The notes below the pieces were generated by a model, which was given only the letters and a program-made list of their open reading frames with translations, did not search any database and was not told the DNA's origin. The translations under genes and the position numbers were made by a program. Shown piece by piece: positions 8,582 through 17,795 of a DNA stretch of 61,296 bases. This DNA is from Pseudobutyrivibrio ruminis (lineage in GTDB: Bacteria > Bacillota > Clostridia > Lachnospirales > Lachnospiraceae), in assembly GCF_015057245.1 (NCBI RefSeq), contig NZ_SVET01000015.1, positions 1-61,296 on the forward strand, read 5' to 3'. Each line of letters begins with the position of its first letter. Position 1 is the first letter of the stretch.

Positions 8582-9583
8582 TTATTGAACTTCTGAAACA
8601 TTTGAAGCGTCAACTGGAACAAATGGAACCAGCACGTATTTCAAATCATCTGTAGCCCCTTCAATTGATGAAATTGACTGGCCTTTGGACAATACTGCAC
8701 ATGCATTTACCGCTGCAACTCCCTGGCCCTGAGCATCCTGTAATACTGTCATATACATATCGCCCGCCTTGATTGAAGCGCATCCATCTGCAGTTGCGTC
8801 TACTCCTGCTACAAGGTACTTTGAAGGATCATATCCATTATCCTTAAGCCACTTAACTGCGCCAAGCGCCATTGTGTCATTGTTACAGAAGATTGCATCA
8901 AAGCTCTGATTTGTAAGCTTAAACACATCCAGTTTTTCATATGCTTCTGTATCTGACCAGTTTGCATAGTCCATAAATACTATGTTTGCATCTACTCCAT
9001 TATCACGGTAAAAATACTTGATAGCATTTGTTCTACCAATAGCTCCTGCGTGGCCCTTCTCGCCCTCAAGAATCACAATATTCATGGATGATGGATTGCC
9101 TAGCTTATTCCATACGTATTCAGCCTGGAATGCTCCAGCATCCTGTTCAAAAGATCCTGCATAAATATATTTATCTGCCTTTAAATACTCTGAACTAGGC
9201 TCATTATTTACAAATACAATAGGTAAATCTCCTGCTGCAATTTCCATCTGCAGAGCAGTAGAAATATCTACAATTCGGCAAATGATAGCGTTGTACTTTC
9301 CAGATGCCGCTGCTGCTTCAATCATGTGAAGCTGGTCATCTGTACTGTTGCCACAATACTCAGTTGTTACTGTTGCTCCTGATTCAGCTGCCGCCTCATT
9401 TATAGCATCGCTAAGCGCAGCTCTGAAAGTGTCATCTACATCAGGGATTGAAAAATAAATATTTGTCCCCTTTGCTGAAACTTTTCCTGAAGCCGAACTA
9501 CCGCTTCCGCATCCCACCATAGAAGCTATAGCCAGCACACCTATCATCGTCATACATAATAGTTTTTTAATATTTAATCTCAT
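8582..9583 (-). CDS. Orphan RbsB-like sugar-binding lipoprotein next to a chemoreceptor
   Basis: Predicted extracytoplasmic sugar-binding protein (Peripla_BP_4, ribose/galactose-binding type). The signal ends at a lipobox MVGC (Cys about 24), then TNIYFSIPDVDDTFRAALSDAI, VFVNNEPSS, AIFCNNDTMALGAVKWLK and VAGVDATADG, all typical of the family. Length 333 residues. I use the ATG at 9583, preceded by a GAGGGGG site; the longer frame to 9808 lies inside the chemoreceptor gene in another frame. It is 13 bases after that chemoreceptor and no transporter genes are present, so it is likely the ligand-loading subunit for chemotaxis (inference, by analogy with MglB-Trg and RbsB-Trg). Confidence 0.85.
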   Translation of the reverse strand: MRLNIKKLLCMTMIGVLAIASMVGCGSGSSASGKVSAKGTNIYFSIPDVDDTFRAALSDAINEAAAESGATVTTEYCGNSTDDQLHMIEAAAASGKYNAIICRIVDISTALQMEIAAGDLPIVFVNNEPSSEYLKADKYIYAGSFEQDAGAFQAEYVWNKLGNPSSMNIVILEGEKGHAGAIGRTNAIKYFYRDNGVDANIVFMDYANWSDTEAYEKLDVFKLTNQSFDAIFCNNDTMALGAVKWLKDNGYDPSKYLVAGVDATADGCASIKAGDMYMTVLQDAQGQGVAAVNACAVLSKGQSISSIEGATDDLKYVLVPFVPVDASNVSEVQ

Positions 9584-9596
9584 GGCGTAGCCCCCT

Positions 9597-11591
9597 CTAT
9601 ATCTTGAATTGCTGAACATAAGCTGAAAGTGTATCTGATGTACTTGCAAGCTCATGGGAATTGTCTGCCACATCCTGGCTGCTAGCAGTGATACTATTTG
9701 CCTGCTCAACCATGTGATGGCTTGTTTCAAGGATTTCATCAGCACTAGCTGCCTGCTCCTCTGAAATAGCTGCAACGTTGCCTGCAACATCATCAACCTT
9801 TTGGACATCCTGAATCATTAAATCAAGCAATTCATTTGACTTTTCAATATTCTGGTAAATCTGATCAAATGTATCAACAGCTGTATCGATAAGTTGGCTG
9901 TTTGCGTCGATATTTTCAGCGCTAGCCTCTGCCTGTTCAACTACAGAATTTATAGCCTTCTGAACATCATTTATAAGTCTTGATATATTATCTGCACTTG
10001 CTGCTGAATTCTGTGCAAGCTTTCCGATTTCACTTGCTACTACTGCAAATCCCTTACCAGCCTCTCCAGCTCTTGCAGCTTCAATTGAAGCATTGAGCGA
10101 AAGAAGATTTGTCTCGTCTGCAATTTCTGCAATCAAGCCAACAATCTTTGTGATTTCCTCTGATGCTTTGCCAACATCATTAATCTTATTAACAAGCTCA
10201 TCGTTGCTATTTTTGATTCCCTGCATAGCAACCGAAAGCTGTTCCATATCATCTCGGCCCTTCTTGCTGATTTCAACTGTTTCCTTCATGCTAGCGTTGG
10301 CCTGATTAGAATTCTCCCTGGTGTCAGAAACAACCATGGCAAGAGTTGTGGCGTTTTCAGCGATTTCATTAACTGCCACTGCCAACTGATCAACAGTACT
10401 ATTTAAGTTCTGCATAGCATCTGCCTGTGAACGAGATGCCTCAAACATATCTTTTGATACTTTATCAGAGTTATCCGACTGCTCTTTAAGCTTTTCAGAC
10501 TCCTCATTAATTGTAGAAAGCATGGTACGCATCGATTCCACAAATTCGCTAACCTTGCTTCCCATCAAGCCGATTTCATCATCGCTCTCCTGCTTAACCT
10601 CAATTGTGAAGTCGCCAGCTGACATATCTGTAATGTTCTTTGTGATATGTCCAAGTGGGGCAATAACTTTCGAAACCAGCAGATTAATCATAATAACAAT
10701 AATGATTACTGCGATGATGCCTACTATAATAAGGAGATTTGTCAGCATCATTACATCCTTAAGGATGACTGAATCTGCAATATATGAAACAAGCACCCAG
10801 TCTGTTCCCTGAATCTCGCTAAATGCAACTTCGTATCCGTTTAATGCAACTGTGTCGTAATCTCTAGTCTCAAGCTTTTCTGCGATTGATGCCATTAGCT
10901 TGTCACTATCCGAAGTTGTAAGAGTAGTAGATATACGTTCTGGATCTCTGTGTGCAAGAATGGTGTTGTCTGATGCATCGATAAGGAATGATGCAGCAGA
11001 ATCCATCTTCACTCCTGAGTTTACAATAATACTGATTTGATCAAGAGATAAATCAGCAGCGATTACCTTAAGCTCACCACTGCCATCATTTAAGATACCC
11101 GATGCACTTATTACAGATGTGCCCTCATCATTTATATAAGCAGTGCCATAGTTCATGTTTACACTAGTGATACCCTGCTTGAAGAATGTTTCTTCTGTAG
11201 GATTTGTCACTCTTAAACCGGAACCACTTGAAGCATAGAAGCGCCCATCTGCTGTAGCAACGTATGGACCTTCTGTGCAATACTTATTATATCCATAGAA
11301 GGAATCAAGAATTCTCTGCAATCCCTCTTCATCTGGCTGGGTCTGTTCGATTACCTGTTTTACTGTTGAGAAATTTTCAAGATTTTCGTCAAGCCAGGAT
11401 TCGATATTATCTGCCTGATTAGAAATTGATGAATCCAATTGAGCAGTGGCCATGTCTGTCATACTATTTCTAGAAAGAACAGTTGCTATTCCAACTAAAA
11501 CGAGAATAGTGACTATTACCACTGGTAAAAGCAAAAATATTAATTTGTTTTTAATCTTTTTTTGCCTTGCTTTGTTTTTTGTATTTGCCAT
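9597..11591 (-). CDS. Methyl-accepting chemotaxis protein with dCache-like sensor
   Basis: Transmembrane chemoreceptor. Residues about 15-38 and 280-305 are membrane helices flanking a 240-residue extracellular domain with dCache-type spacing (VATADGRFYASSGSG, DASDNTILAHRDPERIS, TDWVLVSYIADS). A HAMP domain follows at about 306-360 and a long coiled-coil signalling domain after it. The conserved hairpin tip is intact: EIADETNLLSLNASIEAARA then GEAGKGFAVVA. It sits between the 82-residue gene (2 bases upstream) and the sugar-binding lipoprotein (13 bases downstream). No CheA/CheW/CheY genes are in the window, so the kinase machinery is elsewhere. Confidence 0.95.
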   Translation of the reverse strand: MANTKNKARQKKIKNKLIFLLLPVVIVTILVLVGIATVLSRNSMTDMATAQLDSSISNQADNIESWLDENLENFSTVKQVIEQTQPDEEGLQRILDSFYGYNKYCTEGPYVATADGRFYASSGSGLRVTNPTEETFFKQGITSVNMNYGTAYINDEGTSVISASGILNDGSGELKVIAADLSLDQISIIVNSGVKMDSAASFLIDASDNTILAHRDPERISTTLTTSDSDKLMASIAEKLETRDYDTVALNGYEVAFSEIQGTDWVLVSYIADSVILKDVMMLTNLLIIVGIIAVIIIVIMINLLVSKVIAPLGHITKNITDMSAGDFTIEVKQESDDEIGLMGSKVSEFVESMRTMLSTINEESEKLKEQSDNSDKVSKDMFEASRSQADAMQNLNSTVDQLAVAVNEIAENATTLAMVVSDTRENSNQANASMKETVEISKKGRDDMEQLSVAMQGIKNSNDELVNKINDVGKASEEITKIVGLIAEIADETNLLSLNASIEAARAGEAGKGFAVVASEIGKLAQNSAASADNISRLINDVQKAINSVVEQAEASAENIDANSQLIDTAVDTFDQIYQNIEKSNELLDLMIQDVQKVDDVAGNVAAISEEQAASADEILETSHHMVEQANSITASSQDVADNSHELASTSDTLSAYVQQFKI

Positions 11592-11593
11592 TT

Positions 11594-11842
11594 CTATCTC
11601 CTAAATCTTTCTGTCTCGTATTTAGCTCTAGTACGTACACAAACTTTTAAGTCCTGTAGTCTTGATTCGATGTCCCCATCATCGATTACAACATCAATGG
11701 ATGATGCCATGTTGTCGATAAGAAGATCGTCAAAATCCATTGTTGGTGTTGCAACCAAAAGCTTGTATTTATCCTCGAAGGAATCCGTGTCAAGGAACTC
11801 CAATAGTATTGGATTTACCTCTTCATTCTCTAGCTTTTCCAT
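11594..11842 (-). CDS. Small conserved-looking protein, unknown, in chemoreceptor operon
   Basis: An 82-residue soluble protein that I do not recognise. It is acidic in the first two thirds (EENPILLEFLDTDSFEDKY-like, then DDLLIDNMASSIDVVIDDGD) and ends in a basic helix (RTRAKYETERFRR). No signal peptide or membrane segment. A clear GGAGGA site lies 8 bases before the ATG, and the stop is 2 bases before the chemoreceptor start, so translation is probably coupled. A cytoplasmic accessory role for that receptor is an inference from position only. Confidence 0.7.
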   Translation of the reverse strand: MEKLENEEVNPILLEFLDTDSFEDKYKLLVATPTMDFDDLLIDNMASSIDVVIDDGDIESRLQDLKVCVRTRAKYETERFRR

Positions 11843-11874
11843 GTACTTTCCTCCTATATTATTTTCTATAGTAT

Positions 11875-12885
11875 TTAAAACTGGTTTGTATAATATATAT
11901 GTCTTGCTAAATCCTTATTTCCAAAATCTACAATAATAATTCCATAGCTAGTATCATCTTTTAACTGGTATTCCATTAAAAGTTCATTTAATGTATTGGC
12001 ATATCCACGTGGATGTCCAATCTTTCCATCTCCACTTGTGCTAACAAAGTTCAGGAACAATGTATTCTCGTCTGCCTCGCAGTTTTCAAGTCCATCTACG
12101 ATTGCTTCATACTTATCCTCAACGTTGTATTTATATCTGTCCTGTATCCACACTCTGAAATTGTTATACACATAAAGCTCATATGGAATATCGATAGGTG
12201 TATTATTATTCTGCTCTGCCCACTGCATATTAAGTCCCATCATATCTGTTGCAGCTGCATCAGAGAATCTTGTAGCAAGCACAATACGCCCTCTTGCATC
12301 ACTCAGCAAAGGTATCTCATCCTCAGTGTACCAATAATCTTTATTAGCACTTATCTGTTCAGTTAATAAATTTTGGATATCGCTTACCGAATGGTCATCG
12401 TCTTCTATCTTAATATTTACAATGACTGTCTCTGTAGGATACTGCTGCAAAAAGCTATATACGTCAGCGCACACATCATCAAAATATAGATAATCCGAAA
12501 ATAGATTGCCATCTTCATGACAGCTGGCAAAATTATGTACCATCTTTACTTTATTCGTCTTTTCGTCTAAGGCAACGCGAAAATCTAAATATCTATAGCC
12601 ATTCTCCAACTGTTCTGAAACATCTGTATCCTGGCATCTCATCACATATCCCAGCATGACATTTCTTGCACAGCTATCATGTGTTCCAGGAATAGTAATT
12701 TCTGATAAGTAAAGGTCGTCAGACAGGTTGCCCATCCAACTAGTTGTATCGGCATAAGGAACGGATTCATCAATACTTACGCTTGAATAAGTGTCATCAT
12801 CACTTACAAAAAGTACCACAAGAATGACTACTATAATAGCAATCATTATACCGCACACAATTCTAAAGATTCGTCCTTTTCCCAT
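11875..12885 (-). CDS. Membrane-anchored phosphatidylinositol-specific phospholipase C
   Basis: Predicted secreted or surface-anchored phospholipase C of the bacterial PI-PLC X-domain family, which cleaves phosphatidylinositol or GPI anchors by general acid/base chemistry. Residues 9-28 form an N-terminal signal anchor. The two catalytic histidines are visible: His69 in TIPGTHDSC and His117 in VHNFASCH, with Arg103 in RYLDFRVAL. The rest of the barrel follows (TVIVNIKIE, GRIVLATRF). The start is the ATG nine bases after GGGGG, 20 codons inside the longest frame. It is 32 bases upstream of the 82-residue gene with no terminator, so it may head the chemoreceptor operon. Confidence 0.88.
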   Translation of the reverse strand: MGKGRIFRIVCGIMIAIIVVILVVLFVSDDDTYSSVSIDESVPYADTTSWMGNLSDDLYLSEITIPGTHDSCARNVMLGYVMRCQDTDVSEQLENGYRYLDFRVALDEKTNKVKMVHNFASCHEDGNLFSDYLYFDDVCADVYSFLQQYPTETVIVNIKIEDDDHSVSDIQNLLTEQISANKDYWYTEDEIPLLSDARGRIVLATRFSDAAATDMMGLNMQWAEQNNNTPIDIPYELYVYNNFRVWIQDRYKYNVEDKYEAIVDGLENCEADENTLFLNFVSTSGDGKIGHPRGYANTLNELLMEYQLKDDTSYGIIIVDFGNKDLARHIYYTNQF

Positions 12886-12974
12886 ATGGTACATCCCCCT
12901 ATCTCCATTTTTTCTTATGCTCATTTTACCATTTATTAGTGACAAAGTCTTATAGTTTCTTTAAAATATAGCTT

Positions 12975-13235
12975 ATGATAGAACGAAAGAGACTCCTTTC
13001 AATAGGATATTACAAAAAAGCTCCCTCATTCACAGGAAGCGATGGCAACAAATGCTACAAAATTCAAAAATTAAGTGAAGAAGGTGCTGATGACAAATTC
13101 CAAGCAACCATCTGGCCTGGCCCATTCAGCTCCGAAAACACTCCCGACGAAAAAAAGCTCTCAAACACCGCCCCATTTACCGAGGACGGCCTCCAAGAGC
13201 TGGTAGACTGGATGAATTCCACCCCCATAGAGTAA
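12975..13235 (+). CDS. Small hypothetical protein
   Basis: An 86-residue soluble protein on the opposite strand to its neighbours. I recognise no named family. It reads as a single compact domain (SIGYYKKAPSFTGSDGNKCY, FQATIWPGPFSSENTPDE, DGLQELVDWMN) and has a codon usage and composition compatible with a real gene. The ribosome site is weak, so the exact start is uncertain. No terminator with a T-run follows. Confidence 0.6.
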   Translation: MIERKRLLSIGYYKKAPSFTGSDGNKCYKIQKLSEEGADDKFQATIWPGPFSSENTPDEKKLSNTAPFTEDGLQELVDWMNSTPIE

Positions 13236-13288
13236 CCCCCACGGCTTGCTTGTACCACGCACTACATACGGCGGTGGAATTCAGACGG

Positions 13289-14911
13289 TTAGGATATGGC
13301 GGCCTTGAGCTCACGTTTATTTTCGTACATGTGAGCATCGGCGCGTTTTAGTAGAGCACGGAAGTCTCTGTCTAATTTGGCGTCATATTTTGCATCTCCA
13401 ACGGCTACGCCGATATCGAAGACGTGATCACCTTCAAGGTTGGCTGTGTATACTTTTGCCATGAAAAGCTTTTTCAGGCGTTCCATATTTATGTGGCGTC
13501 CTGCTGGAATTATACAGCAGAACTCATCACCACCAGTTCTATAACAGTTGCCGTATTTACCGTAAACACTGTTGAATAACTCGGCTACGATTGAGATGTA
13601 TTCATCGCCGGCTTCATGTCCATAAGTATCGTTGCAATGTTTTAATCCGTTGGCATCAGCTACGACTGCTACAAGTCCCTCTAGGCTACCGCCTTTTTCT
13701 GCTTCTACCTTAGTCTGTCTTTCAAATGCATTTCTGTTGTAAAGGCCCGTCATGCTGTCGGTAAGTGCAAATAATTCAAGCTGCTTTGCTCGACGTCCTT
13801 TTTCTAAAATCTCATTGGCTTCTTTAATCATGTCCCAAGCAAGCATAAATACGAAGATTAAGAATACATATCTGCCTACTTTATCAGCATCTCCAAGAGC
13901 TCTGTAGTATTGAGCTACATCTACAAATAGTGCGAACACAAATAAAGATAATCCCGCTGCACATATCTCAAGTCTACGTGAAAAGTTTCTACGAATGATC
14001 TGCCCAACCATTCCTGTGATGAGGTATACTGCTGCAACCATTAAAAGGACTTGTGTAAATACAAGTGTTTCTCTGTACTCTGCAATTTTAGTGAAATGAA
14101 GCACTGATAACACTACGGTCTGCACTACTGAGTACCCAATGATTATTTTGTGGAATATAGCTGCTTTTATTTCCAAGTATGAATCAAAGAACATAATCAT
14201 GGATGGTACTGCAAGCATCAAGCAAAAGTATGGTATTAATGAATCTACAATCTTATTATTCATTATAAGTGATGATACGTCTGTCTCGTTTATTGACCAA
14301 ACACCGCAGAAGAATGAAAAATATCCAAGGTATAATAGGTCTCTGCTAAGATTTTGTTTTTCATGCATAACCGCATAGTATATGAACAATAGTATGCTAA
14401 GAAAAACTACCAGCATACTTGCAAAAAATCTAGGCATTGATGCTGTCATTATGTCATCGTACATGCCATATGAACTTCCGATGTAAAAGGTGAGTTTTTG
14501 ATCTGCAACAATATCATAAGATGGCTTTATAATAACTGCGATTTGAACCATCTTTTCATTGATTTCAACAAAATTGTATGTAGAACCAGGACTTGATGTC
14601 CAGAAGCCACCAGTCTTATTGAAAGAATAAATTTCTCGGCCCATATTATAAGCCGTAACTTCCTGGTGGGCTGTATAGAACGCTATACCTGAATAATGAT
14701 AATCATAATCTACTAGCTTAAAGAAATATTCCTTTGAACCATCAGATAATAGAGCCACGGAATACGGCTCAATTTCTTCTGTTATAACATTATCTACTGA
14801 GTTTGTTGTTGTAAAATAACATAATGCAAGAACTATAGCCGCTGCTACAACTATAGCTATGTTTATTTTCCCTAATAACCCTATTTTTTTACCCTTATTT
14901 TCCTGTGCCAT
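13289..14911 (-). CDS. 7TM-sensor diguanylate cyclase
   Basis: Predicted c-di-GMP synthase. A signal-anchor at about residues 13-33 is followed by an extracellular beta-rich region to about 165, then seven membrane helices between about 170 and 365 in the arrangement of 7TMR-DISM receptors, and a GGDEF domain at 380-535. The active-site loop YRTGGDEFCCIIP is intact and the upstream ADANGLKHCNDTYGHEAGDEY carries the metal and substrate residues. It is transcribed alone, with more than 100 bases to the next gene on each side. The ligand is unknown. Confidence 0.92.
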   Translation of the reverse strand: MAQENKGKKIGLLGKINIAIVVAAAIVLALCYFTTTNSVDNVITEEIEPYSVALLSDGSKEYFFKLVDYDYHYSGIAFYTAHQEVTAYNMGREIYSFNKTGGFWTSSPGSTYNFVEINEKMVQIAVIIKPSYDIVADQKLTFYIGSSYGMYDDIMTASMPRFFASMLVVFLSILLFIYYAVMHEKQNLSRDLLYLGYFSFFCGVWSINETDVSSLIMNNKIVDSLIPYFCLMLAVPSMIMFFDSYLEIKAAIFHKIIIGYSVVQTVVLSVLHFTKIAEYRETLVFTQVLLMVAAVYLITGMVGQIIRRNFSRRLEICAAGLSLFVFALFVDVAQYYRALGDADKVGRYVFLIFVFMLAWDMIKEANEILEKGRRAKQLELFALTDSMTGLYNRNAFERQTKVEAEKGGSLEGLVAVVADANGLKHCNDTYGHEAGDEYISIVAELFNSVYGKYGNCYRTGGDEFCCIIPAGRHINMERLKKLFMAKVYTANLEGDHVFDIGVAVGDAKYDAKLDRDFRALLKRADAHMYENKRELKAAIS

Positions 14912-15022
14912 AACTACCCCTGTACTTGCCTAGCGGTGCGTTATATTTTATAACGCATATCTTCTTTTTCATAATTTTATAACAATTTTACCATGGATAG
15001 TACACAAACACAAGGAATACTT

Positions 15023-15679
15023 CTACCTCAAAAAGCCTGAAATGTACTTAAATAAGCGGTTTGTCCCCACTATATAACTGTCATGATTTTCATCTGGTAA
15101 GATGTGTAATTCTGCCTCAGGAATGTTGGCAGCTATTTTTTCAGACTCTTTCTCCTTGATGCAATCATCCTCTCCCGCAAATATCATTGCTGGCACCGAT
15201 ATGCGACGCAGATCCGATGGAGAAATATCAGGTTCCTCAAGCATCATAAGAATTTTAGGGTCATTTGTTCTCTTATAATCCTTTTTCATTTCGCGAAGCA
15301 CTCGGTGATGTATTCCTGACGGTGAAAGATTTGCACCACAGCATACAATACCTGAAAGTAATTTGCTTGCTTTTATAGCGACTAAAAGAGCAATTATGCC
15401 ACCATCCGAATATCCGATTAAGTATGGCTTTTCTATATCTAAAGCTGTAATAAGATTGATTACATCCTCTGCCATATCTCTATAATGATATTCCTTTGGA
15501 GTTGCACTCTCTCCATGGCCTCTTGAATCCATAGCGTAAACTGTATGATACATGCTCATAGTCTCTGCTAAAGCATCAAAATCATGAAGATTTCCGTTAT
15601 TTCCGTGTATAAGAATAACCGGCGTACCCTCGCCGGTCTTCTCATAGCATATTACCTGTGAATTGAGTTGAATATACAT
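15023..15679 (-). CDS. Alpha/beta hydrolase
   Basis: Cytoplasmic alpha/beta-hydrolase-fold enzyme. The oxyanion strand VILIHGNNGN, the nucleophile elbow GYSDGG (Ser about 91), the acid in MIFAGEDDCI and the terminal His in DENHDSYI form a complete catalytic triad. At 218 residues it lacks a large cap domain. It follows dapB by 24 bases on the same strand, so co-transcription is likely but gives no functional clue. The substrate is not predictable. Confidence 0.88.
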   Translation of the reverse strand: MYIQLNSQVICYEKTGEGTPVILIHGNNGNLHDFDALAETMSMYHTVYAMDSRGHGESATPKEYHYRDMAEDVINLITALDIEKPYLIGYSDGGIIALLVAIKASKLLSGIVCCGANLSPSGIHHRVLREMKKDYKRTNDPKILMMLEEPDISPSDLRRISVPAMIFAGEDDCIKEKESEKIAANIPEAELHILPDENHDSYIVGTNRLFKYISGFLR

Positions 15680-15703
15680 AATTCGCCCTCTATATCTTTC
15701 CTC

Positions 15704-16465
15704 TTATTTCTCAGCAATAACCTGCTTCATATCGTAAAGCCCTGCTGGCTTTCCTGCTAAGAATTTTGCTGCCTCAACAGCTCCCTTAGCAAATACGCTC
15801 TTAGAATATGCTGTATGCTTGATAGTAATAACTTCATCAAGTCCTGCAAAAATAACCTCATGCTCACCAACAATATTTCCACCTCTAACTGCAGAAATAC
15901 CAATTTCGTTCTTAGGTCTCTTTTCTCTTCTATCTGCTCGTCCATAGCAGTACTCATACTTTTCATCTAATGCTTCATTGCAAGCATCTGCAAGTGCAAG
16001 TGCTGTTCCACTTGGAGCATCTAATTTTTGATTGTGATGCTTCTCTACGATTTCGATATCATATCCTGCATCTGCAAATACCTGAGTTGCCTTTTTACAA
16101 AGATCAAATAATGTATTGATTCCAAGTGACATGTTAGCTGAACGAAGAACTGCTACCTTCTTGCTAGCTGAATCAACATGATTAATCATATCATCTGTAA
16201 GTCCTGTTGTGCAAAGAACAACTGGCTTGCCATTTGATTCGCAATATGTCAAAAGGTCATCTACAGCTGCAGCATTTGAAAAATCAATAATCACATCAAA
16301 GTCTACATCTACATCTGAAATAGAATCAAATACTGGGTATTCATTTTCAATTCCCTTGAATTTATCTACACCAGCAACAATTGATACTTCGCTGTCAGCT
16401 TTACACAAATCAGTAATAACTCTTCCCATGTGGCCGTTGCAGCCGTGCATAACTACTTTTGTCAT
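15704..16465 (-). CDS. dapB: 4-hydroxy-tetrahydrodipicolinate reductase
   Basis: Second committed step of lysine and meso-diaminopimelate synthesis: NAD(P)H-dependent reduction of 4-hydroxy-tetrahydrodipicolinate. The nucleotide-binding loop GCNGHMGRVI is at the N-terminus and the substrate motif EKHHNQKLDAPSGTAL carries the catalytic His-His and Lys plus the SGT loop. Length 253 residues, as usual. It is 9 bases downstream of a GGDEF gene and 24 bases upstream of the hydrolase gene, so these three probably share a transcript, a mixed-function operon. Confidence 0.96.
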   Translation of the reverse strand: MTKVVMHGCNGHMGRVITDLCKADSEVSIVAGVDKFKGIENEYPVFDSISDVDVDFDVIIDFSNAAAVDDLLTYCESNGKPVVLCTTGLTDDMINHVDSASKKVAVLRSANMSLGINTLFDLCKKATQVFADAGYDIEIVEKHHNQKLDAPSGTALALADACNEALDEKYEYCYGRADRREKRPKNEIGISAVRGGNIVGEHEVIFAGLDEVITIKHTAYSKSVFAKGAVEAAKFLAGKPAGLYDMKQVIAEK

Positions 16466-16474
16466 TTTGTCACC

Positions 16475-17257
16475 TCAATCTAAAAAACTTATATTACTAG
16501 TAAACATCCTAAGTGATTCGTCGTATTCCTCCTCTTTTGAAGGATTAGCTTTGATTTTCATTTCCTTGTACATTCGTTTGTCCTCGTACATGGCCTGATC
16601 AGCTTTAACTACAACATCATCAAAATCATCGGATGGATTATACATATTTATTCCAAAGGAGCAGGTGTATGGTGTTTCCTGAAGCTTTAATCTTATATCA
16701 TGTATAAGCGTTTCAGCCTCATCCTTTGTGGCTTTTATTCCAAGCATCATAAATTCATCACCGCCTGTACGATAAAGAATGAATTTGCTTGATTTAACAG
16801 AACGGCATACCTCTGCAAAAGTGAGCAGAGCTATATCTCCTGCCTTATGTCCAAAATTGTCATTGATATACTTTAGGTCATTTAAATCCATTGATATAAT
16901 GGCCATTTTATTCTTTGAATGTCTTTCTGCGTCTGCATAAAAACATCTGCGTTTGTAGCACCTGGATACAGAATCTATGTTATATCTAGTTGCATACATA
17001 TACATATACAAAAATAGGATTCCAATAGCCAAAAATGGCAGAATATAAGAAAGAACAGTAACTATTATATAACCTGATGTTGAATAAATTATTGTTCCAA
17101 ACATGGCAATTAATAGAGCTGTTGCTCCATAGATAAACCTGAATTTGACCTTGTGATCAAAAGCTCTCATTGTAAAAATGAACACAATCAAAGCAATACA
17201 TGAAAACATGCCAAAAAACAGTCCGCTGCTATTTCCGATTATCCACCCTCTAACCAT
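16475..17257 (-). CDS. Small membrane diguanylate cyclase
   Basis: Compact c-di-GMP synthase of 260 residues. Residues about 8-90 hold three or four membrane helices with very short loops and no recognisable sensor domain. Residues 95-245 form the GGDEF domain with SMDLNDLKYINDNFGHKAGD and the intact YRTGGDEFMML loop. The C-terminal 15 residues are acidic. This is the third GGDEF gene in the window. The overlap-free 9-base spacing to dapB suggests shared transcription. Confidence 0.9.
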   Translation of the reverse strand: MVRGWIIGNSSGLFFGMFSCIALIVFIFTMRAFDHKVKFRFIYGATALLIAMFGTIIYSTSGYIIVTVLSYILPFLAIGILFLYMYMYATRYNIDSVSRCYKRRCFYADAERHSKNKMAIISMDLNDLKYINDNFGHKAGDIALLTFAEVCRSVKSSKFILYRTGGDEFMMLGIKATKDEAETLIHDIRLKLQETPYTCSFGINMYNPSDDFDDVVVKADQAMYEDKRMYKEMKIKANPSKEEEYDESLRMFTSNISFLD

Positions 17258-17308
17258 AGCTTCTCCTCGTAAAAACCCTACAATTGAGAATATAACAGTA
17301 GCCAGAGA

Positions 17309-17788
17309 TTATTTCTCTGGCTTAATGTTTAATACACTGTCTGCTATTTCAAACAATCCAGGCGTCATGTTAAGACCTGTCAATATCACATTAGTGAAAA
17401 CTGACTTGCCTTCTAATACTTCCATTATATCCTGTTCTGAAACGATGCCCTCGTCAACAACGCCGAGGATTTCATCAAGAATGAGTAAATCACATTCTCC
17501 TGTGCCAAGAACCTTTTTTGCATAATTCAAGCCATTGAGAATGTTGATTTTTTCTTCCTGCTTTTGCTCGTCTGTAAGATTTTGAAAACCTTCCTTTGAA
17601 CGCTCAAATCTGAAAAGCTTGATTTCTGGTTCAAGCTTTTCAAGATAGTCTGAATCGTTTTCTGATTTTAAGAACTGGATTATGATTGTACTTCTACCTT
17701 CCGAAGCAAAGCGCAGAGCATATCCAAGCGCTGCCGCTGATTTGCCCTGACCGCTTCCGTAGTAAGCCTGTATAGTTCCCTTTTCCAT
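17309..17788 (-). CDS. cobO: Corrinoid adenosyltransferase (BtuR/CobO family)
   Basis: Transfers the 5'-deoxyadenosyl group of ATP to cob(I)alamin or cob(I)yrinate, making the B12 coenzyme. It has the family P-loop GSGQGKSAAALGYALR, the strand TIIIQFLKS, the metal-binding CDLLILDEI and the late ILTGLNMTPGLFEIAD. Length 159 residues is on the short side for BtuR, which usually has an N-terminal extension. It is 7 bases downstream of typA, so probably co-transcribed. No B12 riboswitch or other cobalamin genes are nearby. Confidence 0.85.
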   Translation of the reverse strand: MEKGTIQAYYGSGQGKSAAALGYALRFASEGRSTIIIQFLKSENDSDYLEKLEPEIKLFRFERSKEGFQNLTDEQKQEEKINILNGLNYAKKVLGTGECDLLILDEILGVVDEGIVSEQDIMEVLEGKSVFTNVILTGLNMTPGLFEIADSVLNIKPEK

Positions 17789-17795
17789 AAATCTC

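Noticed and set aside
9584..9808. Longer N-terminus for the RbsB-like sugar-binding protein
   Set aside because: It lies inside the chemoreceptor gene in another frame, and a signal peptide with lipobox begins exactly at the ATG at 9583 behind a GAGGGGG site.
13213..13283. Inverted TGAATTCCACC / GGTGGAATTCA arms after the 86-residue gene
   Set aside because: Arms are 50 bases apart with no T-run, and one arm lies within the gene. It may be chance or a leftover; too little to call.
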